DNA from: CALJFL01 sp047633055
GTDB lineage: Bacteria; Pseudomonadota; Gammaproteobacteria; Pseudomonadales; Halieaceae
DNA: 64,000 bases
NCBI GenBank assembly: GCA_047633055.1
Contig: JBLIEI010000015.1
Coordinates: 1-64,000, forward strand
Reading direction: 5' to 3'
Under the pieces are notes generated by a model that saw nothing but the letters and a program-made list of their open reading frames with translations, ran no database searches and was not told the origin of the DNA. Within the stretch, counting starts at the first letter, position 1; the number at the start of each line of letters is the position of its first letter. Below are positions 26,416 to 36,350 of the stretch, piece after piece. The translations under genes were made by a program, and so were the position numbers.

Positions 26416-28021
26416 TCCTGTTGTCTCCTACAACGGTTTCGGGCTCCAGATAGTCACCCCAATCGGTCCTAGATTGCATCTGCTTGATGGTCTCAGTTTT
26501 GACTATGGGTAGGTCTGCATAAGGTTCCCAGCCGCCGCCCAGTGACTTGTAGAGGGTGATGGCCTGAATGGCTATGCTGCCGCGAGTTTGCGCATATACA
26601 TCCTCGCGAAGCGTCATTTTTTCAACCGTACTGAGTAATCGCTGATAGGTTACCAGGCCGTTGTTGTATTGATTTGCGGAGATGTTGAAGGCCCTGATCG
26701 CAGCCTTTACCGCATTGAAATCGTATTCTTTTCGCTGCAGGGTGTATTGGTAGCCTACCAATGCATTCGATACTTCCTGCACAGCCTCCAATACCTGCTG
26801 ATTGTAATTGGTCAGGCTTTCCTGAAACAGGGCATCTTCGATACGCACCTGATTCTTGATCCTGTCGTATTGCAAAATATTCCAGCTCATACCTGGACCT
26901 ACGGCGGCAGTTATTGCATTGCTGGCACTAAAACTGTCGCCGGTCCGCACGGTTTCATTAATGCCGATCGAACCAAACAAAAAGAACTGCGGGTACAGAT
27001 TGGTCTCAGCGGCACCAATGCGAGCGCTTTGCGCCTGGGCACGCAACTGGGCTACCTGTAAATCAGGACGACGCATGACCAATGCCGGATCAATTTCGGT
27101 GGCAAGTATTGGTGCCACCGGGATGATGGAATCTTCCTCGTACTCGATTGCGGTCAGGGATTCGGTATCGCCGCGACTTGTGCCGATTGACAATGGCTGG
27201 TCTTGGCTAGTATCTGAATCTGGAACGTCAGCGCTGCTCAGGGTTATCTCGACGTCCTCTGGCAGGGTGCCGAGCAATACCGCCAGCGCATTGCGAGATT
27301 GAAACTTGGCGATATTAAGCCCTGGAAGCGATGACTCAGTGGCGTACAACTGCGTCAATGCCTGCTGAACATCAAGCTCCGAGACATTGCCCGAGTCAAA
27401 CTGGACCTGGGTCATAGCCACCACGCGCTTCTGAATGGCTATGTTCTGTCTTGAGAGAGCCGTGCGTTCCTGCGCGGTGCGATAATTGACGTAGTTGCGG
27501 GCGATCTCTGCTGTAATGGTGACAAGCACGTCCCGGTAAGAGGCGATTGAGGCGTACAAATTGGCCTCGGATGTTTCAATTCCACGGGCGTATTTGCCCC
27601 AAATGTCCATCTCCCAGCCTACATCCAGCCCAATGCCTGCCGAGTTGAGCGAAGTCTCGTTTTGATAGGCTTTGCCGAGATTTCCGGAAACACGTTGTTG
27701 CTGAGGGAAAATCAATGCGTCAGAGATGCCCAGAGCTGCCCTGGCTTGTACAATACGTAAGCCGGCGGCTTCCAGAGATAGGTTTTGCGTGGCTCCGCGT
27801 TTAACCAGTTCATTCAGTACGGGGTCGTTGAAAAGCTGCCACCACGCGATCTCTGTCTGGCTCAGCTGCGCGGACTCATCGGCCTGCCAGTCGCTGGGCA
27901 ATGCAGGCTGTGCCGGTTCTTCAAAGTCGGGTCCGAGCACAGTACAGCCGGGCAGAGCAATGCTTGCTGCCAGCGCCGTCGCTTTCAAATAAATGCCTAT
28001 AGTGTTTTTGTGTTCATTCAT
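26408..28021 (-). CDS. NodT/OprM-type outer membrane efflux lipoprotein
   Basis: 537 residues from the ATG at 28019-28021 (MNEHKNTIGIYLKATALAAS), placed 2 bp after the FUSC stop; an open frame 20 codons longer overlaps that gene and is less likely. Lipobox ALPGC gives the lipid-anchored Cys. Then GPDFEEPAQPALPSDW and IAWWQLFNDPVLNELV, and the repeated TolC-fold blocks (e.g. DVGWEMDIWGKYARG; MRRPDLQVAQL). An insert of about 40 acidic and Ser-rich residues (around 285-330, PDSDTSQDQPLSIG) is longer than in typical relatives. It is the outer channel of the system. Confidence 0.9.
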   Translation of the reverse strand: MNEHKNTIGIYLKATALAASIALPGCTVLGPDFEEPAQPALPSDWQADESAQLSQTEIAWWQLFNDPVLNELVKRGATQNLSLEAAGLRIVQARAALGISDALIFPQQQRVSGNLGKAYQNETSLNSAGIGLDVGWEMDIWGKYARGIETSEANLYASIASYRDVLVTITAEIARNYVNYRTAQERTALSRQNIAIQKRVVAMTQVQFDSGNVSELDVQQALTQLYATESSLPGLNIAKFQSRNALAVLLGTLPEDVEITLSSADVPDSDTSQDQPLSIGTSRGDTESLTAIEYEEDSIIPVAPILATEIDPALVMRRPDLQVAQLRAQAQSARIGAAETNLYPQFFLFGSIGINETVRTGDSFSASNAITAAVGPGMSWNILQYDRIKNQVRIEDALFQESLTNYNQQVLEAVQEVSNALVGYQYTLQRKEYDFNAVKAAIRAFNISANQYNNGLVTYQRLLSTVEKMTLREDVYAQTRGSIAIQAITLYKSLGGGWEPYADLPIVKTETIKQMQSRTDWGDYLEPETVVGDNRNE

Positions 28022-28023
28022 TA

Positions 28024-30186
28024 CTAGTACTGGTGTTGCCTCAACTGGTTCCAGTCCAGGGCGCAGTAGGCTTCCTGGCAAGCCACCAGGCTTGCATAAA
28101 TTGTCACCCGCATATTCAGGAAAACATAAAAGTCTGCTAACTCCTTCTGGCTGTACTGTTCCATATCCTTGCCTTTGAGGAAAAGATCCAGGCGCTTTTC
28201 CACCCCTTCCACTTCGGTCCTAGCTTGCTCAAATTGTTTCTCAATGTGCGTGCGATTACCTGCTGCGAGCGCGCTGCATAGTCCCCATTGCAGTATTTGC
28301 TCGGCACGTCGGCGAGCACGATTTATCAAGGGATTGTCTTCCGACGCGAGATTACGAGCAACCGCCACTCGCAGCTGTCCCTGCAGAATGTCACAAGCAG
28401 TGCTGAACTCCGTTACCACCTGCGCCTGATTCCGGTCGTAGGTGGTGCTGCTTATCATCGGTCCCCATGCGTGCATTTTGTCAATCAACGCCTCGCCGAT
28501 GTTCAGGCGAACCGCGACCAGCTTTCGCTGCAGTCCAGAGCGTGCGTCCACCCCGTGCACGAGGTGCTGGCAATTGCGGAAAAAACGACGTGGCAGGCCA
28601 GCGTATAAATGTGCTCGATTACTGGTGAATGGAAAATTGACCGATATAATTAACAGAGCGCACACCAGGTAGAACATGAGTACGATAGAAAGTATAACGG
28701 TGAAGTTATACTGCATGGTGTTTTGAATGCCAAGAGTAAACAGCCCGAGCAGAAAGAAGATAGAAACCGGGCCCTTGAAGACATAGAAGCCAATGAATGC
28801 GTAGCTGAATAAGAACACAGCCAATTCAAGCCAGTGGCTCATGGCGGGCAGCAAAAACACATAGGCTGGTATGGCAAATAGAAAGCCCAGGCTGAGCAAT
28901 ATAAATAGCAGTTTGGGCGTAACCGGAGTAAAGGACACCAGAGGAATAAGTATCGTGCACAAGGTGACAAACATAAAGCCGCCCGGGGGGTTATAGAATA
29001 TCCAGATTCCGGTAGCGATCCAGAAGGTGGCCAGTGCGCGTAGCCCGGTCTTCAGGCTTTCTCTATCCAACCATAAAAAACTGGGTTTACCCGCCGGTTG
29101 CGTGTCCGGCTCGAATCCGCCGCGATCGAAAGCAATGCTTTCGACGGCTAACCGGAATTGTTTAAGCGAGATTTGCAGAGTCTCCAGCAACTGCCCGCGG
29201 GCGGCGATCTGGGCAATCGCGCGATGACTCTGATTGGCAATAAGTTCGCGGCTGTATTCAAGAGGGGGGTGCGTAGCAATTTCCGTTGTTTGCTCACCAC
29301 GAAGCGCCATTGCAAGCTGCTGAAATGTTAGCGTTAGCTCCTCCAGTGCCGCATCATAATTACCGATGAAGCGGCGGTACTCAGGTTCGTTTTTGATCTC
29401 GGCATGGCGAGACGGCACCAAGATGCCGGTTAACTGTTCCAGACAATGAGAGACTGTGCTCCACTCGGCCAGATAGGCCTTCACGCCTTCTGCATCTTGT
29501 CGAACAGCAGCCAGGTGCGCTTGAAATGCTTCCTGCGCTCGTAACAGGTTTGCAGCTGACGAGCTATCATGTTGGCGTCGCTCATTGCCGGTTGAGCTCA
29601 GTGCTTTGAAGGCTTGCGCCAGCGTGCCGACAGCCGCTCCCGCCAGACTCCGCGTGTTGTCAGCGACCCTGACAGGCCAGAGCGTACTGGCGACTATGGT
29701 ATAGATGAGGACGCCAAAGGCAGTCATATAGGCGCGGTCTACTCCGTAGATAAATGCACCCTCCGCGTTACCGCCGTTAAACACCATAAGAGTCACTACG
29801 GCGGTCAGCATAAACACGGTACTATCGCCCTGGTAAGCGTTGTAAAGGTAGAAAATGAAAGCGACTACCAGAGACACGGCAATCAAGTAAATTAACCGGT
29901 CCTGAGGGAATAGGGCAATCAATGACAGGCCAATGATGGCGCCAATGAGTGTTCCAATGAGGCGCAATACCCCTTTTTGGAGAGATTCAGAGGCCGTCCC
30001 GGTTGCGGCAATAAGCATCACCGTGGTCGCAGCAGTCTGCGGTTGAGGCCAGCCAAGCGCCATGGGCAACAAGTAGGCGAGAGTGAGACTCAGCGCAGTT
30101 TTTATTGCATAGCGGCTTCGGTCTCTGGTTTGAGACTGTGGTGCCGGGATGTTCCCCTCTGCAGCATTGGCGCCACTTTCACCCAT
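28024..30186 (-). CDS. FUSC-family inner membrane exporter (AaeB-like)
   Basis: 720 residues. Two blocks of about five to six membrane helices (residues about 25-180 and 385-515) separated and followed by long soluble parts: the FUSC/AaeB pattern. Markers are RDRSRYAIKTALSLTLAYL, GWPQPQTAATTVMLIA, and LATFWIATGIWIFYNPPGG. Relatives pump aromatic carboxylic acids or fusaric acid. It is the first gene of the run FUSC-NodT-DUF1656-HlyD, with 109 bp to the divergent aldolase gene, so the promoter must lie there. Confidence 0.9.
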   Translation of the reverse strand: MGESGANAAEGNIPAPQSQTRDRSRYAIKTALSLTLAYLLPMALGWPQPQTAATTVMLIAATGTASESLQKGVLRLIGTLIGAIIGLSLIALFPQDRLIYLIAVSLVVAFIFYLYNAYQGDSTVFMLTAVVTLMVFNGGNAEGAFIYGVDRAYMTAFGVLIYTIVASTLWPVRVADNTRSLAGAAVGTLAQAFKALSSTGNERRQHDSSSAANLLRAQEAFQAHLAAVRQDAEGVKAYLAEWSTVSHCLEQLTGILVPSRHAEIKNEPEYRRFIGNYDAALEELTLTFQQLAMALRGEQTTEIATHPPLEYSRELIANQSHRAIAQIAARGQLLETLQISLKQFRLAVESIAFDRGGFEPDTQPAGKPSFLWLDRESLKTGLRALATFWIATGIWIFYNPPGGFMFVTLCTILIPLVSFTPVTPKLLFILLSLGFLFAIPAYVFLLPAMSHWLELAVFLFSYAFIGFYVFKGPVSIFFLLGLFTLGIQNTMQYNFTVILSIVLMFYLVCALLIISVNFPFTSNRAHLYAGLPRRFFRNCQHLVHGVDARSGLQRKLVAVRLNIGEALIDKMHAWGPMISSTTYDRNQAQVVTEFSTACDILQGQLRVAVARNLASEDNPLINRARRRAEQILQWGLCSALAAGNRTHIEKQFEQARTEVEGVEKRLDLFLKGKDMEQYSQKELADFYVFLNMRVTIYASLVACQEAYCALDWNQLRQHQY

Positions 30187-30313
30187 GCCTGAGTATTCTG
30201 TTGCCGATCATCGAGCCTGACCTGTTGTTATCAGGGCGCAGTTTAACCGATGCGGTGCTGGCACGCGAACTATGCTAATTTAACTGATCTGACTTTTGAG
30301 GAGGGCGAAACTG

Positions 30314-30979
30314 GTGCTACCGACCCCGGAAAATCCAGCCGACGCAGCGGTGCGCGATACTCTGGTTGCAACCTACAGGGATTTACTCGCAGCCGGCCTG
30401 GGTATCGGTACATCGGGTAATGTGTCGTGTCGCATCGAGCATGGCATGTTGGTAACCCCTACAGGGATAGCGCCCCTGGAGATGCGTCCCGAGCAGTTGG
30501 TTGCAATCTCTCTTGAGGGCGAGCCGCTGGCTCCGGGACAGATGCTGCCGTCCAGTGAATGGCATATGCACGCAGCCATTTATAGTGCCCGTGCTGACAC
30601 CAGAGCTATTGTGCATTGTCATTCTCGGTATGCAACAACGCTGGCCTGCGCTCATCGTCCTATTCCGGCGATTCATTATATGATCGCCGTCACTGGAGCC
30701 AGAGAGGTACCTCTGGCTCCCTATGCCACTTTTGGTACCGATGCTTTGGCCCGCTCTACTGTCGCTACGCTGGGTGCTGGTTTTGCGTGTCTGCTCGCCA
30801 ACCATGGGCAGATTGCTTTGGGGCCCACCCCCGGCCAAGCCTTAAAAGTTGCACAGGAAGTCGAGGAATTGGCCGCGACCTATTGGAATACGCTGCTCAT
30901 TGGCGGTGGACATGAACTGAGCGATCAGCAAATGGCCGAGGTGGAAGATGCGTTTCAGACCTACGGTCAGCAACGTTAA
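30314..30979 (+). CDS. class II aldolase/adducin family protein (FucA-like)
   Basis: 221 residues from a GTG at 30314, preferred over a TTG at 30296 because AGGAGG at 30299-30304 then sits 9 bp upstream. Zn site: SSEWHMHAAIY and AIVHCHSRYATTLA, with a third His in LLANHGQIALG, the family triad plus the catalytic Glu. Members cleave fuculose- or ribulose-phosphates or related acids. It is divergent from the efflux operon; the next gene downstream is a broken mscS. Confidence 0.88.
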   Translation: MLPTPENPADAAVRDTLVATYRDLLAAGLGIGTSGNVSCRIEHGMLVTPTGIAPLEMRPEQLVAISLEGEPLAPGQMLPSSEWHMHAAIYSARADTRAIVHCHSRYATTLACAHRPIPAIHYMIAVTGAREVPLAPYATFGTDALARSTVATLGAGFACLLANHGQIALGPTPGQALKVAQEVEELAATYWNTLLIGGGHELSDQQMAEVEDAFQTYGQQR

Positions 30980-30994
30980 TTTAGGAGGGTAGAT

Positions 30995-32377
30995 GTGATA
31001 GCAGTAAAGTGGGGATCACTTCTGTTTTTCTGCGTTGTGCTGTGCTCGACGCAGTCTGTGTAGGCGGCCAAGGACTATACTGAACAAGATGTTCGGGACA
31101 TGATGATCACCATGGAACTGCGTATCACTGAACTGCGAGCGTTGTCAGTGCAGATTGATCAGGCACCATCATTTGATCAAATGGCGCTACTCTACCGACG
31201 TGATGAGCGAAGTTTTGAGCTGCTGTCATTGCTGGGCCGTGTTACCAGTGCGATTACAACACTTCCCGAAGAGAGCGAGCTGCGGGCGGGTCTGGAAAAA
31301 CGAATGCGCAGTCATCTGGATAGCGTGCCAGCCGCTCTATTTATTCGCATGGATGAGTTGAACGAGCGCATTCTGCAGCAACGGCAAGATGCACAGACTA
31401 AAAGCGGCAGCGCGCAGATAGCATCTGAGTCCTATGCGCATTCTCTGGAAAGTATGCAGCTCAAATATTCTGGGACAGTTGTAAACGTGCTGCAGAGCCG
31501 CGAAGCTATGGGTTTGCTGGTAGCGGAATTGCGCGAAAAATTGCTCAATATAATGACGGCTTACGGCGAGGCGCTGATTGGACGAATCGAATTTACTGGC
31601 GCCGCTACTGGTGAAATAGCAAAACGTTTGAAGATGGACTCCTCGAACGCGGATCTGGGCGGAGCCCTTATAACTATGCGGCTCGAGCATGACTTGCAAA
31701 CCAGCCGCCTTGAGGTGTTTGTTGTCTACTCACTCAGCTGGGTGAGGGCACCGCGCACAATCGCAGTATTTTGTTGCAGCACAGTACTGGCGTCTCTGTC
31801 GGTCTTTTTGACACAGCCGTGGTGAGAGAAATTCTTCGTGATAGCTGGCGCAAGTCGCGCAGCGCCATCGTTAATAATTTGCCAGACTTGCTGCTGAAGT
31901 TATTAGTTTTCATTGTGGTGCTCTTGTTGTTTCGAGCATTGTCGCGCCTGATGCGCAGAGCGATGACCGCTGCGTTGGATCGATCTGCGGTGAATTTGTC
32001 GACGCTGCTAAAAGAAATTCTTGATATGGGGCGACGTGATCAAGAAGGTGACTGCCCAGAAAGTTCGGCGGGTGGATCTCGAGTTTGGGGTTAGTTATGG
32101 CGACGACGTAGAGCAAGTAGAACGAGTGTTGGCGGAAGTTATTGGTGCTCACGAAAAAATTCTGCGTTCGCCAGAATCGATGATCAAATTGCATACACTC
32201 GGCGAGTCATCGGTCAATTTTATAGTCCGACCCTGGGTGCTAACCGAAGATTATTGGGCCGTGTATTGGGACGTGATGCGTGAGGTAAAAGTACGTTTTG
32301 ATCGTGAGGGAATATCGATACCCTTTCCACAGCGTGATGTGCACGACTACAGGCAGGACGAAGTCAGCGTTCCGTGA
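30995..32377 (+). pseudogene. mechanosensitive channel (MscS family) gene with stop, frameshift and deletion
   Basis: A GTG at 30995 with AGGAGG upstream starts a signal peptide (IAVKWGSLLFFCVVLCSTQSV) that is cut by TAG at 31061-31063; the same frame goes on with AAKDYTEQD to about 31720. The message then continues in another frame (LLQHSTGVSVGLFDTAVVREIL, IVVLLLFRALSRLM, LSTLLKEI). It stops short of the pore helix and rejoins in a third frame at about 32030 with GDVIKKVTAQKVRRVDLEFGVSYGDDVEQ, the C-terminal MscS domain. The conserved pore helix and beta domain, roughly 80-100 residues, are missing. With three independent lesions it is not functional. Confidence 0.85.
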
Positions 32378-32402
32378 ACCCCTGCAGCTGAGTATCAGTG
32401 AA

Positions 32403-33428
32403 TTAGTACTTCCAGCCCAATCCCGTTGATATGCCGTAGTCGAACTGATTCTCGGATTCGGCATCGCTGTCGTAGACACCGTAAGCCGTCAAATCCCAAA
32501 ATAAATCGTTCACCATCTCCCAGCGAATACGGATGTCAGTATCTCCGCGGACCCGACCGGTGTTACTCAAGCTGGGATAGAGGGTCGCATTAATCATGAT
32601 ATCCATTTCCGGAGAGTTGAATTTCCAGGCGGCAAATTCCCCATTGAGGAATAGCTCGGTGCTTTCGTCATTGGCACCATCAGCGGTTTTTTCCGTTAAT
32701 ATCTGCAGTCCGCCCGCGACGCCAAAACGCATGCGGTTATTATCTATGGGATAGCGACCCCAACCGAGTCCACCGGCCAACCTCTTGTCCAGGCCCAACT
32801 CATCGTTGCTCTCGTAATTGGCGTAAAGCACTCGAAACAACTTCTCCCTGTCGGTCCAGGTTCGGCGGGATAAGTCCAGTTTGGTACTACTGGTATCATC
32901 TTCGCTGGTGTCGGTTAGTACCGTTCTGCCGGTCAATACACTGAGGGATAACTCGTTCTCGTAACTGATAGTGGAGTTGAATGTGGTTTGTGCCACCGAA
33001 CTGGCTTTAGTATAGTTGTAGCCCGCAGACAGGTATAACTCGATTCGGTCAGAGAACTTTTCCTCTATAGGGCGTATTTCCACTACATCCAGCCACTCAA
33101 TGTCGTGGGTACCGTCGAGATCTTCAACGCGTAATAAGCCTGGCCTCTCGGCGCTGACGACCGAGCCGTAGTAGCGGTCACTGTTGCTTAGCCGGATTTC
33201 GTAGTAATACTCACTCTCAATGCGAGATATTTCCTGCCACTCAATTTTGATGGTGTTCATTGAGTCGGTGTCATATTCCAAAATGCCCGCGAACAAAGAG
33301 ACGATTTCACCAGTGACTCGATCACCGTTATACATGGTGACAACGTCGATCTTTCTGTGCTCTGCATGGACTGCGTATGACAGACCTAAAAACACTGTGC
33401 AAATGAGCTGGACGGCACTGATTTTCAC
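32403..33428 (-). CDS. DUF481 outer membrane protein
   Basis: 341 residues with a signal peptide (cleavage near VHA at 22). After an N-terminal domain with DVVTMYNGDRVTGEIVSL (an SH3-like segment common in DUF481 proteins), a 12-strand-like barrel part runs from about residue 130 (IELYLSAGYNYTKASSV) to the terminal aromatic residue GLGWKY. These proteins are salt-induced outer membrane proteins of the YdiY type. It converges on the mscS pseudogene. Confidence 0.85.
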   Translation of the reverse strand: MKISAVQLICTVFLGLSYAVHAEHRKIDVVTMYNGDRVTGEIVSLFAGILEYDTDSMNTIKIEWQEISRIESEYYYEIRLSNSDRYYGSVVSAERPGLLRVEDLDGTHDIEWLDVVEIRPIEEKFSDRIELYLSAGYNYTKASSVAQTTFNSTISYENELSLSVLTGRTVLTDTSEDDTSSTKLDLSRRTWTDREKLFRVLYANYESNDELGLDKRLAGGLGWGRYPIDNNRMRFGVAGGLQILTEKTADGANDESTELFLNGEFAAWKFNSPEMDIMINATLYPSLSNTGRVRGDTDIRIRWEMVNDLFWDLTAYGVYDSDAESENQFDYGISTGLGWKY

Positions 33429-33619
33429 GCTGCGATCCTCCTGTTTTCGATCTAAGTGGATTGATTGAGCGCGGATATTCTTTAGCGCTGAGCGCGATAA
33501 TAGTACATGAGATTGATTTCAGGCACTGCTTTTGGATTACCACAAAATCTATGAAATGTTGCGACCACCGATGCTATAGTCTCTGCGATAACTATAAGCG
33601 GGATGCACTGGGGGCTACC

Positions 33620-33895
33620 ATGTCAAAAATATCGGAGCAGCAGGCGAGCGTCTATTGGCGCCGGAATCTGTCGTTGATGTTCAAGCTGCTGATCGTTTGG
33701 TTCGTGGTCAGCTTTGGCTGCGGCATTCTTCTGGTGGATTTTCTTAACCAGTTTCGGCTCGGCGGCTACAAGCTTGGCTTTTGGTTCGCGCAACAGGGTT
33801 CCATCTACGTATTCGTGGTGCTGACCTTCTACTACGCACACAGAATGGCAGCCCTCGACCGTGAGTACGGTGTCGACGAAGAGTCGGGGGAGTAG
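33620..33895 (+). CDS. DUF4212 small subunit of a sodium:solute symporter
   Basis: 91 residues from the ATG at 33620 (MSKISEQQASVYWRRNLSLM); 53 further upstream codons are open but lack any signal. Two membrane helices and the family blocks LIVWFVVSFGCGILLVDFLNQ and LGFWFAQQGSIYVFVVL. DUF4212 proteins are always found beside a VC_2705-type symporter, whose gene starts 2 bp later. Confidence 0.9.
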   Translation: MSKISEQQASVYWRRNLSLMFKLLIVWFVVSFGCGILLVDFLNQFRLGGYKLGFWFAQQGSIYVFVVLTFYYAHRMAALDREYGVDEESGE

Positions 33896-33897
33896 CA

Positions 33898-35628
33898 ATG
33901 GAGCTGCAAACCCTCACCTATTTAGTGGTAGGAGCCACCTTTAGCCTCTACATAGGTATTGCGATTTGGGCTCGCGCTGGAACAACTAAAGAGTTCTATG
34001 TCGCCGGTGGCGGCATCCACCCGATTGCCAACGGTATGGCTACCGCGGCGGACTGGATGTCAGCGGCGTCCTTTATTTCCATGGCTGGATTGATCGCCTT
34101 TATGGGCTATGGCGGATCAGTGTTCCTGATGGGCTGGACCGGAGGCTATGTCATTCTAGCGATGTTATTGGCGCCTTATTTACGCAAGTACGGCAAGTAT
34201 ACCGTGCCGGAATTCATCGGCGATCGGTTCTATTCGCGTACCGCTAGGGGGGTCGCGGTGGTGTGCTTGATTATATGTTCGGTGACCTACGTTATCGGCC
34301 AGATGAAGGGCATTGGCGTGGCCTTTTCCCGCTTTCTGGAAGTTGATTATGGCACCGGCTTACTGGTGGGTATGTGCATTGTGTTTTTCTACGCAGTACT
34401 GGGCGGCATGAAAGGTATTACGTACACGCAGATCGCGCAGTATGTGGTGTTGATTCTCGCCTATACCATCCCCGCTATTTTTATCAGCCTGCAACTGACC
34501 GGTAATCCAGTGCCGCAGTTGGGTCTGGGTAGTACCATGGCTGGCTCGGAGGTTTATCTGCTGGATCGCCTCGACCAGGTGGTGATGGATCTGGGGTTTA
34601 AGGAATACAGCACGGATGTGAGATTGAGCAAGCTCAATATGTTCGCCTACACCCTGTCTCTAATGATCGGCACCGCGGGTTTACCCCATGTCATCATTCG
34701 GTTTTTTACCGTTCCTAAAGTGAGCGACGCTAGAACTTCTGCAGGCTGGGCGCTGATTTTTATCGCCATTTTATACACCACTGCGCCGGCTGTTGCTGCC
34801 ATGGCTCGCCTCAACCTGATGCAGACCATTGAGCCTCAGGCTGGCGAGTATCTGGCTTACGATCAACGTCCCACGTGGTTTAAAAACTGGGAAAAGACCG
34901 GCTTGCTGGAGTTTGAGGATAAAAACGGCGACGGGTTTATTCAGTACGGCGCAGATACGGCTATTAACGAAATGGTGAAGATCGATAACGACATAATGGT
35001 GCTTGCCAATCCAGAGATTGCCCGCCTGCCTAATTGGGTAATCGCACTGGTGGCCGCCGGTGGCTTGGCCGCGGCGCTATCCACTGCAGCCGGTTTGTTG
35101 CTGGCCATCGCCTCGGCTATCAGCCACGATCTGCTCAAAGGTATGTTCGCGCCCAATATTAGTGAGAAGCAGGAGTTAAGAGCCAGTCGCATTGCCATGG
35201 CGGCGGCAATATTTGGCGCCGGTTATCTTGGCTTCAATCCACCCGATTTTGCCGCGGGTACGGTGGCGCTGGCGTTTGGCTTGGCAGCGTCTTCGCTGTT
35301 CCCCGCGCTGATGATGGGCATTTTCTCCAAAAGAGTGTCCCGCGAGGGTGCCATAGCGGGCATGATCGCGGGTATTGGGATTACCCTGTTCTACGTTTTT
35401 CAACATAAGGGCATTATGTTCGTCGCTTCAACAGCGTTTCTGGGCGAACTTCCGGCAAACTGGTTTTTCGGCATCGAACCCAATGCGTTTGGTGTGGTCG
35501 GGGCAGCGGTCAACTTTTCGGTTGCCCTGACGGTGTCTCGCTGGACGGCGGCTCCGCCCAAAGAGGTGCAGGCACTGGTCGACTATATTCGCAGCCCCGG
35601 AGATAGCGAGCCAACGCACCTGCACTAA
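33898..35628 (+). CDS. sodium:solute symporter (VC_2705/ActP-like)
   Basis: 576 residues with about 13 membrane helices: TKEFYVAGGGIHPIANGMATAADWMSAASFISMAG, GGMKGITYTQIAQY, GTAGLPHVIIRFF and LAAALSTAAGLLLAIASAISHDL, which are hallmarks of the acetate/propionate-type SSS group. A soluble insert with an EF-hand-like DKNGDGFIQYG (about residues 341-351) is seen between helices, as in relatives. Likely carries a short carboxylic acid with Na+. It starts 2 bp after the DUF4212 gene and is followed 3 bp later by an unknown membrane protein. Confidence 0.93.
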   Translation: MELQTLTYLVVGATFSLYIGIAIWARAGTTKEFYVAGGGIHPIANGMATAADWMSAASFISMAGLIAFMGYGGSVFLMGWTGGYVILAMLLAPYLRKYGKYTVPEFIGDRFYSRTARGVAVVCLIICSVTYVIGQMKGIGVAFSRFLEVDYGTGLLVGMCIVFFYAVLGGMKGITYTQIAQYVVLILAYTIPAIFISLQLTGNPVPQLGLGSTMAGSEVYLLDRLDQVVMDLGFKEYSTDVRLSKLNMFAYTLSLMIGTAGLPHVIIRFFTVPKVSDARTSAGWALIFIAILYTTAPAVAAMARLNLMQTIEPQAGEYLAYDQRPTWFKNWEKTGLLEFEDKNGDGFIQYGADTAINEMVKIDNDIMVLANPEIARLPNWVIALVAAGGLAAALSTAAGLLLAIASAISHDLLKGMFAPNISEKQELRASRIAMAAAIFGAGYLGFNPPDFAAGTVALAFGLAASSLFPALMMGIFSKRVSREGAIAGMIAGIGITLFYVFQHKGIMFVASTAFLGELPANWFFGIEPNAFGVVGAAVNFSVALTVSRWTAAPPKEVQALVDYIRSPGDSEPTHLH

Positions 35629-35631
35629 TCT

Positions 35632-36090
35632 ATGATGACCGGTAAACACATTATTGCGGCACTTTTAATTACTCCGGTGCTGGCTATTCTGGCCTGGTTC
35701 GCGATGGATCAACTCGTCGCAGAGAGGGCTCGCCCCGCGCTGCCGGGAAGTAGCTATCTACTGGTCGAACAGAGCAATTGTCGCTATTCCAGTGGACGGT
35801 GTGAACTGGCAAACGGCGATTTCAAACTGATTCTTGCAATGGACGAAGGCGAACTGCTACTGGCATCGTCTCATGCCCTAGACGGGGCCTTGTTATCGAT
35901 TAATTCCCCTGAGCTTAATTTGCCTCCAGTCACTATGAATGCAACTGATGAGAAAAAGTTGCACTGGCGAATCTCGCTGGCGCGCACGCCTCGTGCGAGC
36001 GAACGCATCAGGGTAGCGGTGCGAGCGGATGGCAGCGCCTATTTTGGTGAGGCTTCGATTACCTGGATGGCGGCAGAGTTAACACGGTAG
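35632..36090 (+). CDS. conserved hypothetical membrane-anchored protein beside the symporter
   Basis: 152 residues (ATG at 35632 or 35635). One N-terminal helix (IIAALLITPVLAILAWFAM) and a periplasmic part of about 125 residues with two cysteines (NCRYSSGRCEL), then a beta-rich segment. It starts 3 bp after the symporter stop, so it is co-transcribed and may be an accessory. No known domain recognised. Confidence 0.6.
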   Translation: MMTGKHIIAALLITPVLAILAWFAMDQLVAERARPALPGSSYLLVEQSNCRYSSGRCELANGDFKLILAMDEGELLLASSHALDGALLSINSPELNLPPVTMNATDEKKLHWRISLARTPRASERIRVAVRADGSAYFGEASITWMAAELTR

Positions 36091-36350
36091 TAGTCCACCG
36101 ACTATAGCCCAGCATTATTGTGATCCCAGGATAACCGCGTTCACTGAACAGAGTAGGGCAGTTGCTTGAAGCGATTAGATCGAAATTTATTCCCTGTCGA
36201 TTTTTAACGTGTCGGTACCGTGCCATGACAAGAAGGATGGAATATAGTGTGAACCTGTGCCCAATGTGAGTTGCGAGGTGCGACCTGTGCTGGATTAGCC
36301 AGTGCTTGTTGATTATCTCGCCCAAATAGCCATACCAAGAGGAACTTCAG

